Source: Xanthobacteraceae bacterium (GTDB taxonomy: Bacteria; Pseudomonadota; Alphaproteobacteria; Rhizobiales; Xanthobacteraceae). Taken from it: a DNA stretch of 20,803 bases. The stretch covers positions 1 to 20,803 of the forward strand of contig JASHVC010000287.1 of assembly GCA_030039655.1 (NCBI GenBank), given 5' to 3'. Each line of letters opens with the position of its first letter. Positions within the stretch are counted from its first letter, which is position 1. Made by a program: the position numbers and the translations under genes. The notes below the pieces were generated by a model. It was not told where the DNA came from. It saw only the letters and a program-made list of their open reading frames with translations, and made no database searches. Positions 1 through 7,828 of the stretch are shown piece after piece.

Positions 1-963
1 CTCGACAAGCTCGTGCGCTTGCGCAGCCTGCGACAGCGGCATGACCCGGTCAATTATCACCTTCCAACGGCCAACCGCCGCCGCCTCAAGACTGGTGTCA
101 TAGTCGAGTTCACGGTCAACCGGATTACCAATGATCGTGATCTGTCGAAGATAGAGCTGGCGAACGTCGAGCGGCACAATGCCTCCCCCGTGGCCACCAG
201 CAGTCACCAGTCGACCATGACGGGCAAGCGATGCAAACGCCCGCGGAAAGAGATCGGGATCGCCAATATTCTCCAGTACGATATTGACCCCCTTGCCGTC
301 CGTGATCCGCATTACTTCGGCCGTGAGATCCTGCTTGCGGTAGTTCACTCCGGCCTGCGCGCCGAACTGCATCGCCGCGTCCACCCGCTCGTCCGTGCCG
401 GCTGCGGCAATCACTTTGCCGCCGAGGTGCTTCGCGACCTGAACGCATGCACTGCCCAGCCCGCCCGCAGCACCCATCACCAACACCCAATCGCCAGGCA
501 TAAGCCGCGCATAGTCACGAACTTGCGCGAACGCGAGCGGTGCATGCTGCGCGACGACGCATGCCGTAAAAAAGTCAAGGTCTTCGGGAACGAGATGGGT
601 GATGTTTGCTGGCACTTTGACAAATTCCGCATAGCCGCCCCAGCAATTGACGCCCAGCAGCTGCGGCGCCCCCTCCCGGCTAAAGCCCAAGATCTTCCGT
701 GCTGCTACACGATCGCCCACTTTTCGGGAGGAAACATCGGGTCCAACCGCTGCCACGATACCGACAGGGTCGGCGCCCAACACGTGCGGAAGCGCGGGTT
801 TGTGCGCGTACCTACCGGCGCGCACGATAGTGTCGAGTGTCCGATTGACTGAGACAGCGCGTACGTCGATCAGGATTTCTGCTGGGCCGGGCTCGGGCGT
901 CGGAACCTCTTCCAGTTTCAGCACCGACGCTGGACCGTACTCCGACATCACGACCGCTCTCAT
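1..963 (-). CDS. Quinone oxidoreductase / zinc-type MDR dehydrogenase (3' end outside window)
   Basis: This is a medium-chain dehydrogenase/reductase of the quinone oxidoreductase type, expected to be a cytoplasmic NADPH-dependent reductase of quinones or enones. The frame is open for 321 codons from ATG at 963 to the window edge, and the family is usually about 325-345 residues, so only the C-terminal tip is missing. The N-terminus MRAVVMSEYGPASVLKLEEV is typical. The GroES-like domain contains LGADPVGIVAAVG. The Rossmann nucleotide-binding motif reads VMGAAGGLGSACVQVAKHLG, followed by the usual DGKGVNIVLENIGD and LVTAGGHGG segments. I saw no cysteine cluster for a structural zinc, which favours the zinc-free QOR branch. 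The start follows directly on the stop of the GFA gene, and its GGGAGGAG ribosome site lies inside that gene's last codons, so the two are probably co-transcribed. The substrate cannot be told. Confidence 0.88.
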   Translation of the reverse strand, partial: MRAVVMSEYGPASVLKLEEVPTPEPGPAEILIDVRAVSVNRTLDTIVRAGRYAHKPALPHVLGADPVGIVAAVGPDVSSRKVGDRVAARKILGFSREGAPQLLGVNCWGGYAEFVKVPANITHLVPEDLDFFTACVVAQHAPLAFAQVRDYARLMPGDWVLVMGAAGGLGSACVQVAKHLGGKVIAAAGTDERVDAAMQFGAQAGVNYRKQDLTAEVMRITDGKGVNIVLENIGDPDLFPRAFASLARHGRLVTAGGHGGGIVPLDVRQLYLRQITIIGNPVDRELDYDTSLEAAAVGRWKVIIDRVMPLSQAAQAHELVE

Positions 964-1386
964 TTACTCCTCCCTCTGGGCGGTCTTACACGCGAACGAA
1001 CCGAAGGTGGCCGACGATCTCGTAGCCGCGAGCTTGGTCGGACGGGGGTTGATTCCGTCAATCACTGGCACGTCAGCGAAGTCGAACGGGCTGACGCCTT
1101 TCAGGCAGGCGACGTTGACGCCATACTGGTTCGGATTGGAACGGCGGCGATGGTGGGTGTAGATGCCGCACCGCGAACAGAAGTAGTGCTGGGCCGCACC
1201 TGTATTGAAACGATAGACCGTCAGCGCGTCTTCGCCGGCATCGATGGTAATACCGCTAACATCGGCTGACACCGCCACCGCGCCGCGCATACGGCAATAC
1301 GAGCAGGTGCAACGGCGCGCGGTGTTGAAGCCGTCCGTTAATTTGACGCGGAACCGTACTGTCCCGCAGTGGCATGCCGCTTCCAT
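964..1386 (-). CDS. GFA-family (glutathione-dependent formaldehyde-activating enzyme-like) zinc protein
   Basis: This is a 140-residue protein of the GFA/CENP-V family. These small zinc proteins are named after a Paracoccus enzyme proposed to promote S-hydroxymethylglutathione formation, and most members have no known substrate. The zinc-ligand pattern is complete: C5-x-C7 (ACHCGTVRF), C26/C28/C31 (RRCTCSYCRMRG) and C70-x2-C73 (YFCSRCGIYTHH). I chose the ATG at 1386 because AGGAG sits 4 bases upstream and homology begins there, although the frame is open further upstream through repeat DNA. It abuts the quinone oxidoreductase with no spacer. With the preceding hydroxy-acid dehydrogenase it forms a minus-strand redox cluster. 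The assigned enzymatic function is a family label only. Confidence 0.88.
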   Translation of the reverse strand: MEAACHCGTVRFRVKLTDGFNTARRCTCSYCRMRGAVAVSADVSGITIDAGEDALTVYRFNTGAAQHYFCSRCGIYTHHRRRSNPNQYGVNVACLKGVSPFDFADVPVIDGINPRPTKLAATRSSATFGSFACKTAQREE

Positions 1387-1397
1387 TTCTCCTGGTT

Positions 1398-1631
1398 CAG
1401 TGCAGTTCCGCCCCTGCATGCTTTTTAACATTGAATGTATTATCGTTTTTCCTTTTGTTTGAACGCATCCCCAAACTTGCACTCGGGTTGCTGACTCGTT
1501 GCAACCATCATCACAGGTTAGCGCCTCAGCGGGAAAATCAACAGACCAACTTTCCAGCTTTTCCCAGGACCGATGTCCGCTCTCCCAACTGATCGCGACC
1601 GTGTTTGCGACTTGAGCGATGTCGCTGAAGT
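1398..1631. repeat. Dispersed repeat, copy 1 (about 230 nt)
   Basis: This stretch is repeated in the same orientation at 5322-5549. The first 48 bases (1398-1445, beginning CAGTGCAGTTCCGCCCCTGC) are identical in both copies. The rest aligns throughout with scattered substitutions and small indels, for example the shared GCGGGAAAATCAACA and GTTTGCGACTTGAGCGAT. Similarity stops sharply at both ends. Copy 1 fills the gap between the broken hydroxy-acid dehydrogenase and the GFA ribosome site, so read on the minus strand it is the leader of the GFA gene. It could be a shared promoter region or a non-autonomous mobile remnant. No transposase or clear terminal inverted repeat is visible. Confidence 0.85.
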
Positions 1632-2779
1632 CCCCAAAAGGCGACATCACGCTTACTGCAAAGTACGCTGGGACCGACCTCATTGATGCTGTTGATTCCA
1701 GTAAGCGCCATACTGACATCGAGCTCTTTGCGGATAATCTCGATCGCCTTGGCTACGCCGCGCTCACCAGCGGCACCGAGCCCGTAGATATAGGCCCGGC
1801 CGATAAGGCAGCTCTTTGCGCCAAGCGCCAGCGCCCGCAATACATCCTGGCCGGTACGAATTCCGCCATCGAACATGACTTCGATCTCGGAGCCGACCAC
1901 ATCGGCAATCCTCGGCAGCATGGAGATCGAGGATGCTGCTCCGTCGAGCTGGCGGCCGCCGTGGTTAGACACAATCAGTGCCCGTCTTGGCGGCTAGCTT
2001 GGCATCTTCCACATCGAGAATGCCTTTGATGATCAGTTTGCCGCGCCAGATGCTCTTGATCAGCTCAACGTCCTTCCAGTTCAACGCCGCGTCGAACTGG
2101 CTGCCCACCCAGCGCGCCAGCGATTCGACACTTTCCACGTTCTTCACATGGCCGGCCAGATTTCCGAAACTCCAGCGCCTGCCGCTGAGCACGCTGTACA
2201 CCCAGCTCGGCTTGCGCGCCATATCAATCAGATTCTTGAGCTTGAGCGCGGGCGGCACTGCAAGACCGTTCTTGATGTCGCAATGCCGCTGACCGGGCAC
2301 GGCAAGATCGACGGTGAGCACCAATGCGCCGCATTTGGCGGCGGCCGCACGCTCGATCAGCGAACGGACAAAGCCGCGGTCTTTCATGACGTAAAGTTGA
2401 AACCAGAACGGCTTGTCCACCGCCTGCGCCACGTCCTCGATCGAGCAAATGGATAACGTGGTCAGCGTATAGGGAATGCCCGCCGCTTGCGCGGCGCGGC
2501 ACGCGAGAATCTCGCCATACCGTGCTGCAGTCCCGACAGCCCGACCGATCCCAAGGCAAGCGGCAACGCCGCTTTCTCGCCGAGAATGGTCGTCGAGATA
2601 TCGCGTGCTGAAACATCGACCAGAACACGCTGGCGCAGATTGATGCGTTGCAAATCGGCGCGATTGGTGCGCAGCGTTTCCTGCGCATAGGAGCCAGTCT
2701 CAACGTAGTCAAAGAACGCGCGCGGCACTTTGCGCCGCGCGAGGTCCCTCAGGTCGTCGATACAGGTAATATCTTTCAT
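1632..2779 (-). pseudogene. FMN-dependent alpha-hydroxy-acid (L-lactate-type) dehydrogenase, frameshifted
   Basis: Homology to the lactate dehydrogenase (cytochrome)/glycolate oxidase family is continuous, but it is split over three frame segments. The N-terminus starts MKDITCIDDLRDLARRKVPR at ATG 2779. Near 2520 one base appears lost within the GLQHG(D)GEIL motif. The middle part includes FWFQLYVMKDRGF, the flavin-contacting LTVDLAVPGQRH and KGIL with the catalytic-region Lys. Near 1978 a gap of about 8 bases falls between AKTG and LIVSNHGGRQLDG, and the frame returns to the original one. The C-terminal part has the active-site SNHGGRQLD and DGGIRTGQDVLRALALGA. The two deletions total about 9 bases. 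The native stop is not visible: the last frame runs out of homology near 1640 into the repeat and stops only at 1538. The 3' boundary given is therefore approximate. The gene is most likely non-functional, although sequencing error cannot be excluded. Confidence 0.8.
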
Positions 2780-2866
2780 AATCGGAACGTGCGCCAGGTA
2801 CGTTCCAATTTCGCATTACCCGCTCCGCAGGGCAACGGTCGCGATAGAAAGCTAACTGCCAAGCAT

Positions 2867-3700
2867 CTATGCGCGCGCGATCAGGTAGCGAAACGTATTG
2901 TTGATATGGTACGCGCCCGAAGCCGTGCGATATTGCGCGATGGACTCGGTTAAGGCATCTCGCGCACGCTCGAAACTGGAGGCGCGGATTGCCCGTTCAG
3001 CCGGTCCCGACGACAACATGCCCCGGAGCGCGGTATCGAGATCCGGATAAATCCACGGACACGCCACGTCGACGACGGTGACTGGCGTCAGGCCGGCTTC
3101 GACCGCAAACGCCTTCAGCTTTACTTCATCGGACAGCGCAAACGGGCCGGGCGCGCCGGGTGGCGGCGGCGGCATCAGGGCGCCAAGCGCCTTGAGGTGT
3201 CCGGCCGCCTCGCATTGCTCCGGCAAGCCCCACACTGCAATCACGATGTGGCCGCCCGGTTTGCTAACACGACGCGCTTCGCGCAACGCGTTGACGGGTC
3301 TTGCCGCATACTGGAACGCATTGAAGCCGGTCACTACGTCGAAAGTGCCGTCGGCATGCGGCAAGGTCTCCATTTCGGACAGGCGGAAATCGGCCCGTGG
3401 GAGCCGGCGCTGCGCGATGGCGATAAAGGGGGCGGTGGCGTCAACGCCCGCAATCCGGTCGATCTTTTTCGCCAAGATTTGCGCGGCCAAACCCGGGCCG
3501 CAACCGACATCGAGCAGCGCTTTTGCACCGGCCAATTCCGGCCGCGCCGCCACGCTGTCGTAGAGCGGGAGAAACGTCGGTTCCTGGACCTCCGCGTAAT
3601 CGCTGGCGCGGATACCCCATAAGTCTCCCTGCATTGTTGCCGAACCGGCTGGCGCTGCTGCAGTTGACTGGGTACCGGCTCGGGCTGTGAGTTGCGTCAT
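2867..3700 (-). CDS. Class I SAM-dependent methyltransferase (UbiE/Methyltransf_11 type)
   Basis: This is a 277-residue cytoplasmic methyltransferase. SAM-binding motif I is LLDVGCGPGLAAQ (about residues 62-74). The acidic residue ending strand 2 is D87 in AGVDATAPF. The post-motif segments FDVVTGFNAFQYAARP and the RVSKPGGHIVIAVWG loop (about residues 144-157) are typical of the Methyltransf_11 group. A Pro-rich insert (MPPPPPGAPGP) follows the core. ATG 3700 is preceded by TAGGAG at good spacing; an internal Met23 is a less likely start. It lies 160 bases downstream of the hydrolase-LuxR gene and 87 bases upstream of the broken dehydrogenase, all on the same strand. The methyl acceptor cannot be predicted. 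Confidence 0.9.
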   Translation of the reverse strand: MTQLTARAGTQSTAAAPAGSATMQGDLWGIRASDYAEVQEPTFLPLYDSVAARPELAGAKALLDVGCGPGLAAQILAKKIDRIAGVDATAPFIAIAQRRLPRADFRLSEMETLPHADGTFDVVTGFNAFQYAARPVNALREARRVSKPGGHIVIAVWGLPEQCEAAGHLKALGALMPPPPPGAPGPFALSDEVKLKAFAVEAGLTPVTVVDVACPWIYPDLDTALRGMLSSGPAERAIRASSFERARDALTESIAQYRTASGAYHINNTFRYLIARA

Positions 3701-3786
3701 GGCTTTCTCTCCTAAAGGTGTGGATGCAGACCGAGCGTTCGGCGCGGTTTGCGATCGCTGTCACCTTTGGCGAGCACGCGCCATTT

Positions 3787-3803
3787 GTCCTGAGGCGCAG
3801 GAC
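3787..3803. other. Perfect 6-bp inverted repeat between regulator and methyltransferase
   Basis: GTCCTG and CAGGAC are separated by AGGCG. With the hairpin at 3843-3858 it gives two stem-loops in the 160-base gap between the hydrolase-LuxR stop and the methyltransferase start. It could be an operator half-site pair or part of a leader or attenuator. No U-tract follows, so it is not a standard intrinsic terminator. Confidence 0.4.
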
Positions 3804-3842
3804 CCAGACGCCGCCATAATGTGAAAGACTCCTGGAGAACTC

Positions 3843-3858
3843 TGGGTCAGGGGACCCA
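3843..3858 (-). terminator. Hairpin directly after the hydrolase-LuxR stop codon (terminator-like)
   Basis: A perfect 6-bp stem, TGGGTC and GACCCA with a 4-base loop, starts 2 bases after the TGA at 3861-3863. There is no T-run after it. The same GGGWC-N4-GWCCC layout follows the other two hydrolase-LuxR genes, so its role may be more specific than termination. Confidence 0.5.
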
Positions 3859-3860
3859 AA

Positions 3861-4952
3861 TCAAGCTCTGGCGGGTCCGACTGCCGGCGTGGAACCGAGA
3901 CCGGCCTCACGCGCCCGCACGATAGCCTGGGCGCGATTGGGGGTGCCCAATTTGCTGAAAATACTGTTGATATGATTGCGCACGGTCTTGGTGCTCAAGG
4001 ACAACCGCGCTGCGATCTGCGCGTTGTCGAGTCCACGCGCAACAAGGTCGAGTACTTCACGTTCCCGAACGGTGAGATCGAGAAAATCGATTTCACTGGC
4101 ATCGGCTGCCGTCCGATGATCGCGGACGAACTGGACGAGTTCGACAAAGAACTGCCGCCATGCCGGCTGATGAGCAAGTAAAATGTGGTTACGGCTTTCC
4201 AGCGGCACGAATTCCGCATTGGGTATTGAACTCGCGACGAGGTGGCCTTCGGCAAATGGCACCCGGCTATCGTTGCGCGCATGCAGCACAAGCGTAGGAC
4301 AGCAGACTTTGGACAGCTGATCAGTGACATCCATGGCGTCGAAGCCACGGATCAGGCCGACAGCGTTCTCGGGCGAAGTCGATAGCCGTTGCATGTCGGA
4401 GAACCAGCGATATTCATCCGGTCTGCTTTCGGGGATGAACAGCGCCGTGTAGACTTGGCGGAACGCAGGATTGTCGCGACCCCAGCCCAGCTCGACGAGC
4501 TTCAGCATGGTGTTGGCTTCATCGATGTCCTGGGCCGATGGATTGCGCTTGAGCCTGCCGCGCGCGAATGCACCGTAAAGAATCAAGTGGCTGACGCGAT
4601 CGGGGTGCCGTGCTGCATAGGCGATCGCCAGCCCTGTCCCTTGGCAACATCCCAGAAGAATGAATTGCTTCAGTCCGGCAGCATCAACGACCGCCTCGAG
4701 ATCGCGAAGGCAAGCGTCAAATGTCAAGTCTTTGACATTCCGCTCTGACAAGCCGCAGCCTCGGCCATCATATCGAGTCAACGTATAGTGTGCAGTCAAC
4801 TCGGCAAGACGCGGTCCCCAAACCGGGCTCTTCCAATCGTGTTCCAGGTGGTTGAGCCAAGTCGCAACTGCGACCATCGCTGGGCCCCGGCCAGCGCAGG
4901 CGTAGGCGATGCGCACGTCATCGAACGATGTACAGAAGCGAATCTGGGTCAT
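3861..4952 (-). CDS. Alpha/beta hydrolase-LuxR fusion regulator, paralog 1 (Cys nucleophile)
   Basis: This 363-residue one-component regulator has an alpha/beta hydrolase fold at residues 1-285 and a LuxR/GerE helix-turn-helix at 292-352 (LTVREREVLDLVARG, then LSTKTVRNHINSIFSKL). The nucleophile elbow reads G101-C-C-Q-G105, so Cys103 occupies the place normally held by Ser. The partner residues Asp228 (LVLHARNDSR) and His256 (ESRNHILL) are present, as is the DGRGCGLS loop near residue 62. The expected role is transcription control in response to a small ligand or ester-type substrate; whether it catalyses anything is unknown. The ATG at 4952 is chosen because M-T/N/Q-Q-x-IRF is the conserved start of all three paralogs; a GTG nine bases upstream is possible. 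No strong ribosome site is visible. It is more diverged than the two tandem paralogs at 16249-18588. Confidence 0.88.
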   Translation of the reverse strand: MTQIRFCTSFDDVRIAYACAGRGPAMVAVATWLNHLEHDWKSPVWGPRLAELTAHYTLTRYDGRGCGLSERNVKDLTFDACLRDLEAVVDAAGLKQFILLGCCQGTGLAIAYAARHPDRVSHLILYGAFARGRLKRNPSAQDIDEANTMLKLVELGWGRDNPAFRQVYTALFIPESRPDEYRWFSDMQRLSTSPENAVGLIRGFDAMDVTDQLSKVCCPTLVLHARNDSRVPFAEGHLVASSIPNAEFVPLESRNHILLAHQPAWRQFFVELVQFVRDHRTAADASEIDFLDLTVREREVLDLVARGLDNAQIAARLSLSTKTVRNHINSIFSKLGTPNRAQAIVRAREAGLGSTPAVGPARA

Positions 4953-5321
4953 TGAAAGCACCGCTGCTGGCGACGCCAGTTACTTCGCCGGGATGTGCGT
5001 GCCGGGATCATCCAAAATTATATGTGGATTTTGGTCCGTAGTGAATGGCAAGAGCTTGGTGAGGCTGTGAAGGTCCGAACGACCGCTTAGGGGTCTTTCG
5101 CGCCATTTTCCCATTTGTTGCCGATGTCGGCTTTCCACCCAATCGCGTCGCCAATTGCCGACATCACATCTTACATTTGGTGCCACACGGAGAACCATGG
5201 TGACCCAGCTTGTACGTGCGCCTCGTCCGTGGTTCGATTCCATAAATCTTGTGATACGCGTGTGAGTACGGACCTTACCTGCACGGGAGATTTGCTCTAC
5301 GGCGCCAATAGCTTACGCTGC
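4953..5321. other. Intergenic region without a supported gene
   Basis: I see no coding sequence with homology here. The stretch at about 5080-5150 (GACCGCTTAGGGGTCTTTCG and a nearby GATGTCGGCTTTCC) resembles, from memory, short degenerate intergenic sequences common in Bradyrhizobium-type genomes. A tRNA T-arm-like string GTTCGATTCC at 5232-5241 has no matching cloverleaf. The region is the leader of the hydrolase-LuxR gene on the minus strand. Confidence 0.4.
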
Positions 5322-5549
5322 CAGTGCAGTTCCGCCCCTGCATGCTTTTTAACATTGAATGTATTATCGCTTTTGTTTTTGTTTGAACGCATTCCGCAAC
5401 TTGAGCTCAGTTGCTGACCGCCGCAAGCGTCATCACAGGCTAGCGCCTCGGCGGGAAAATCAACAAACCAACTTTCCGATTTTTCGCAGGATCGATGTCC
5501 GTTCCCCCGATCGCGGGCGAGTTTGCGACTTGAGCGATCTCGCTGAAGT
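5322..5549. repeat. Dispersed repeat, copy 2 (about 230 nt)
   Basis: This copy has the same orientation as 1398-1631, with 48 identical bases at its left end (5322-5369) and good but imperfect similarity to the end at CGCTGAAGT. It is 6 bases shorter because of small indels. On the minus strand it lies about 370 bases upstream of the hydrolase-LuxR start. On the other side about 90 bases separate it from the LysR stop. Confidence 0.85.
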
Positions 5550-5638
5550 GCCGTTACCGACACAAATGCACTGCAGCAGACCTGCTCGTCGGCGAAGGCT
5601 AGTCAGTCAAATGAGACCAACTTCGGGGCTGGGCGCGC

Positions 5639-6613
5639 TCACCGCGTCGAGCGGCGTTCTGGCCTCCCAGGCTTGCGAGGGCCGGCGACGGGCGATCTCG
5701 CGAGATCGCGGGCGCAGTCGATGAACAACTCCGCGAGCGGGCTTGTCAGCCGGTTCTTGAGCGTCACGATGCCGGTCGGCCGCGGTGGTGTCGGCAATTC
5801 GATCGGCAGAACCTTGAGCGGCAGTTGCGGTCCAAAGCGAGCCATCGAACGCGAAAGCGCCGTGACGAATCCTTCCGACGCCGCAAGCCGCTCATGCAGC
5901 GGAAGCGAGAACGACTCAACACGCCTACGCGGCGGTTCAAAGCCGGCAGCACGAAACCCCTGCGTCAGATGCGCGTGAAAATTCGTGCCGCGCGGCGGCA
6001 AAACCCAGGGTTCGTCCATGAGATCGGCCAGCGTGACATTGTGCCGGCGCGCCCATTTGCTGCTCCGACCCACCATCACGACGAACCTTTCGTCAAACAG
6101 GACCTCTGCCGCGGTGTCATCTTCCAAGTCGAGCCCGATGATTGGGCTAACCACGACCTCGACATCGCGCTCACGCAGGTGTGTGCGGAGCAAGACCGCG
6201 TCCCCCGGCACGACTTCGAAGCAGACTTTCGGATATTGGTGCGACAATCGGGCCACGACCGCCATCACAAATCCGGCGGCTAGAGGTTCGAGGCACCCGA
6301 TTTTCAACTCACCGACGGTCGGGTCGGCAAGGAATTCAAGCTCTTTAACGCCTTGGCGGAGGTCGTCGAAGGCCGCCACGCCCCACTTGATGACGGCCCG
6401 CCCATAGCGCGTGGGCTCGACGCCTTGCGGACTGCGGTTGAGCAACCGGAAGCCGAGCGCGTGCTCAAGTTCGGACATCGCCTTCGATACGACCGGTTGG
6501 GAGACCGCGAGTTCGACTGCGGCGCGCCCCATGCTGCCGGTCTTGGCGACGGTGAGAAAAATGTGCAGGTCGCGCAACCTGATTCGGCGCCCGATCCGGT
6601 CGGTCCACTCCAT
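5639..6613 (-). CDS. LysR-family transcriptional regulator
   Basis: This 324-residue LysR regulator has an N-terminal winged helix-turn-helix (residues about 12-70: LRDLHIFLTVAKTGSMGRAA, then AVSQPVVSKAMSELEHALG) and a periplasmic-binding-like effector domain from about residue 100 (VGELKIGCLEPLAAGFVMAV) to about 300. The C-terminus is basic and probably unstructured (GPRKPGRPERRSTR). ATG 6613 has GAGGAGGG 8 bases upstream. It is transcribed divergently from the Bug-type binding-protein gene with 133 bases between them, the classic arrangement in which a LysR protein controls both itself and its neighbour. The co-inducer is unknown but may be the ligand of that binding protein. Confidence 0.92.
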   Translation of the reverse strand: MEWTDRIGRRIRLRDLHIFLTVAKTGSMGRAAVELAVSQPVVSKAMSELEHALGFRLLNRSPQGVEPTRYGRAVIKWGVAAFDDLRQGVKELEFLADPTVGELKIGCLEPLAAGFVMAVVARLSHQYPKVCFEVVPGDAVLLRTHLRERDVEVVVSPIIGLDLEDDTAAEVLFDERFVVMVGRSSKWARRHNVTLADLMDEPWVLPPRGTNFHAHLTQGFRAAGFEPPRRRVESFSLPLHERLAASEGFVTALSRSMARFGPQLPLKVLPIELPTPPRPTGIVTLKNRLTSPLAELFIDCARDLARSPVAGPRKPGRPERRSTR

Positions 6614-6746
6614 CGGCAGCCCTCCTCATAGACGAATAGTTATGACCATATGCCAACTTAGAATTACGCGACTATGAGGGGTTGGGCTAGTGGTTGTATG
6701 GCCGATCGAACCGGGTCGCCGATTAGAAGATGGATAGGAGGTACGC
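6614..6746. promoter_or_regulatory. Divergent LysR / binding-protein promoter region
   Basis: A 133-base divergent intergenic region. Its AT-rich part (about 6632-6675) contains AGTT at 6638-6641 and AACT at 6655-6658 around an NdeI-type CATATG, and an outer ATAGT (6636-6640) and ACTAT (6671-6675) pair. Such dyads suit a LysR operator, but no clean T-N11-A box with good -35/-10 elements can be assigned by eye. Confidence 0.4.
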
Positions 6747-7730
6747 ATGATGAGGAAGCGCGAATTTCTCCTGGCCCTAGCGTCGACCTTCGCGGTCAGC
6801 AGCGGATGGTCGGCCGCCGCACAAGATTACCCGTCAAGGCCGATTACAATCGTAGTCCCATTCCCTGCCGGCGGTCCGACCGATACGGTCGGCCGCATCG
6901 TTGCTGAGCGGATGCGGACCTCGCTCGGACAACCGGTCATCATAGAGAACGTGGGTGGCGCCGGCGGCAGCATCGGCATCGGCCGCGTCGCCCGCGCGGC
7001 GCCGGACGGCTACACGATTGCGCTCGGCATCTGGAGCACGCAGGTCGTGAACGCCGCGATTTACTCGCTGTCCTACGACGTGGTGCGAGACTTCGAGCCG
7101 ATCGCCTTGCTGGCAAGCTCGCCCATGATGATTGCCGGAAAGAAGTCCTTGCCAGCAAACGATCTGCAGGAGCTAATCGACTGGCTTAAGGCCAATCCGG
7201 ACAAGACAACGGAAGGAACCGCCGGCGTCGGCAGTCCGGAGCATGTCGCCGGCGTACTGTTCGAGCATCTCACCGGCACCCGATACCAGTTCGTACATTA
7301 TCGTGGTGCCGCTCCGGCCATGCAGGACCTGATCGCGGGTCATATCGACTTCTCGATTACGTCGTCGGCGCTTGTCCTGCCGCAGCTACCCGCCGGCAGC
7401 ATCAAGGCTTATGCGGTCACGACCGAAAGCCGCTTGCCATCGGCGCCCGCTGTCCCCACCACCAACGAGGCCGGGCTCAGAGGCTTTCAGCTTTCGGTCT
7501 GGCTCGGCTTTTTCGCCCCCAACGGCACACCGAAGTCGATCGTCGAGAAGCTGAATGCGGCTGCCGTGGAAGCTCTGGCCGTGCCCGAGGTGCACGCACG
7601 CTTCGCTGATCTTGGGCTTGAACTTTTTCCGCGCGAACAGGAAACTCCCGCGGCGCTCGGCAAATTGCAAAAGTCCGACATCGACAAATGGTGGCCGATT
7701 ATTAAGGCGGCGGGCATCAAAGCCGAGTGA
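6747..7730 (+). CDS. Tripartite tricarboxylate transporter (Bug/TctC) substrate-binding protein, orphan
   Basis: This is a 327-residue periplasmic binding protein of the Bug/TctC family, which captures carboxylates or similar small acids for TTT transporters. It has a signal peptide (basic MMRKREF, hydrophobic LLALASTFAV, likely cleavage after SAAA near residue 25). Family hallmarks are DYPSRPITIVVPFPAGGPTDTVGR, VIIENVGGAGGSIG, the VNAAIYSLSYDVVRDFEPIA loop and FVHYRGAAPAMQDLIAGHID. AGGAGG precedes the first of two tandem ATG codons. No TctA or TctB membrane gene is adjacent, which is usual in genomes with large Bug families. The divergent LysR gene is the probable regulator. The ligand is unknown. 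Confidence 0.92.
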   Translation: MMRKREFLLALASTFAVSSGWSAAAQDYPSRPITIVVPFPAGGPTDTVGRIVAERMRTSLGQPVIIENVGGAGGSIGIGRVARAAPDGYTIALGIWSTQVVNAAIYSLSYDVVRDFEPIALLASSPMMIAGKKSLPANDLQELIDWLKANPDKTTEGTAGVGSPEHVAGVLFEHLTGTRYQFVHYRGAAPAMQDLIAGHIDFSITSSALVLPQLPAGSIKAYAVTTESRLPSAPAVPTTNEAGLRGFQLSVWLGFFAPNGTPKSIVEKLNAAAVEALAVPEVHARFADLGLELFPREQETPAALGKLQKSDIDKWWPIIKAAGIKAE

Positions 7731-7828
7731 GTGCGCACCTCACCGTGTAGCGTATTACTCTTCGCACCGCTTCGCAGCTTTTGTATCATCGGACGTAGAG
7801 CTGCCGGTGGGATATGGAGAAATCAGTC

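Noticed and set aside
13..852. Long open frame on the plus strand, with another at 647-1162
   Set aside because: Both are antisense to the quinone oxidoreductase, which has unbroken family homology on the minus strand; the plus-strand translations show no recognisable motif.
1387..1719. Upstream extension of the GFA protein
   Set aside because: It reads through the 230-nt repeat and the broken dehydrogenase; the family start and ribosome site are at 1386.
4980..5243. Minus-strand ORF of 87 codons
   Set aside because: It has no ribosome site or motif and its composition is that of translated intergenic DNA.
5195..5245. tRNA-like T-arm string (GTTCGATTCC with partly pairing flanks)
   Set aside because: No acceptor, D or anticodon stems can be built around it and there is no CCA-type end, so it is not a tRNA and not a convincing attachment site.
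7727..7743. 5-bp inverted repeat GTGAG/CTCAC at the end of the Bug-type gene
   Set aside because: It is too short, overlaps the stop codon and has no T-run; it could occur by chance.
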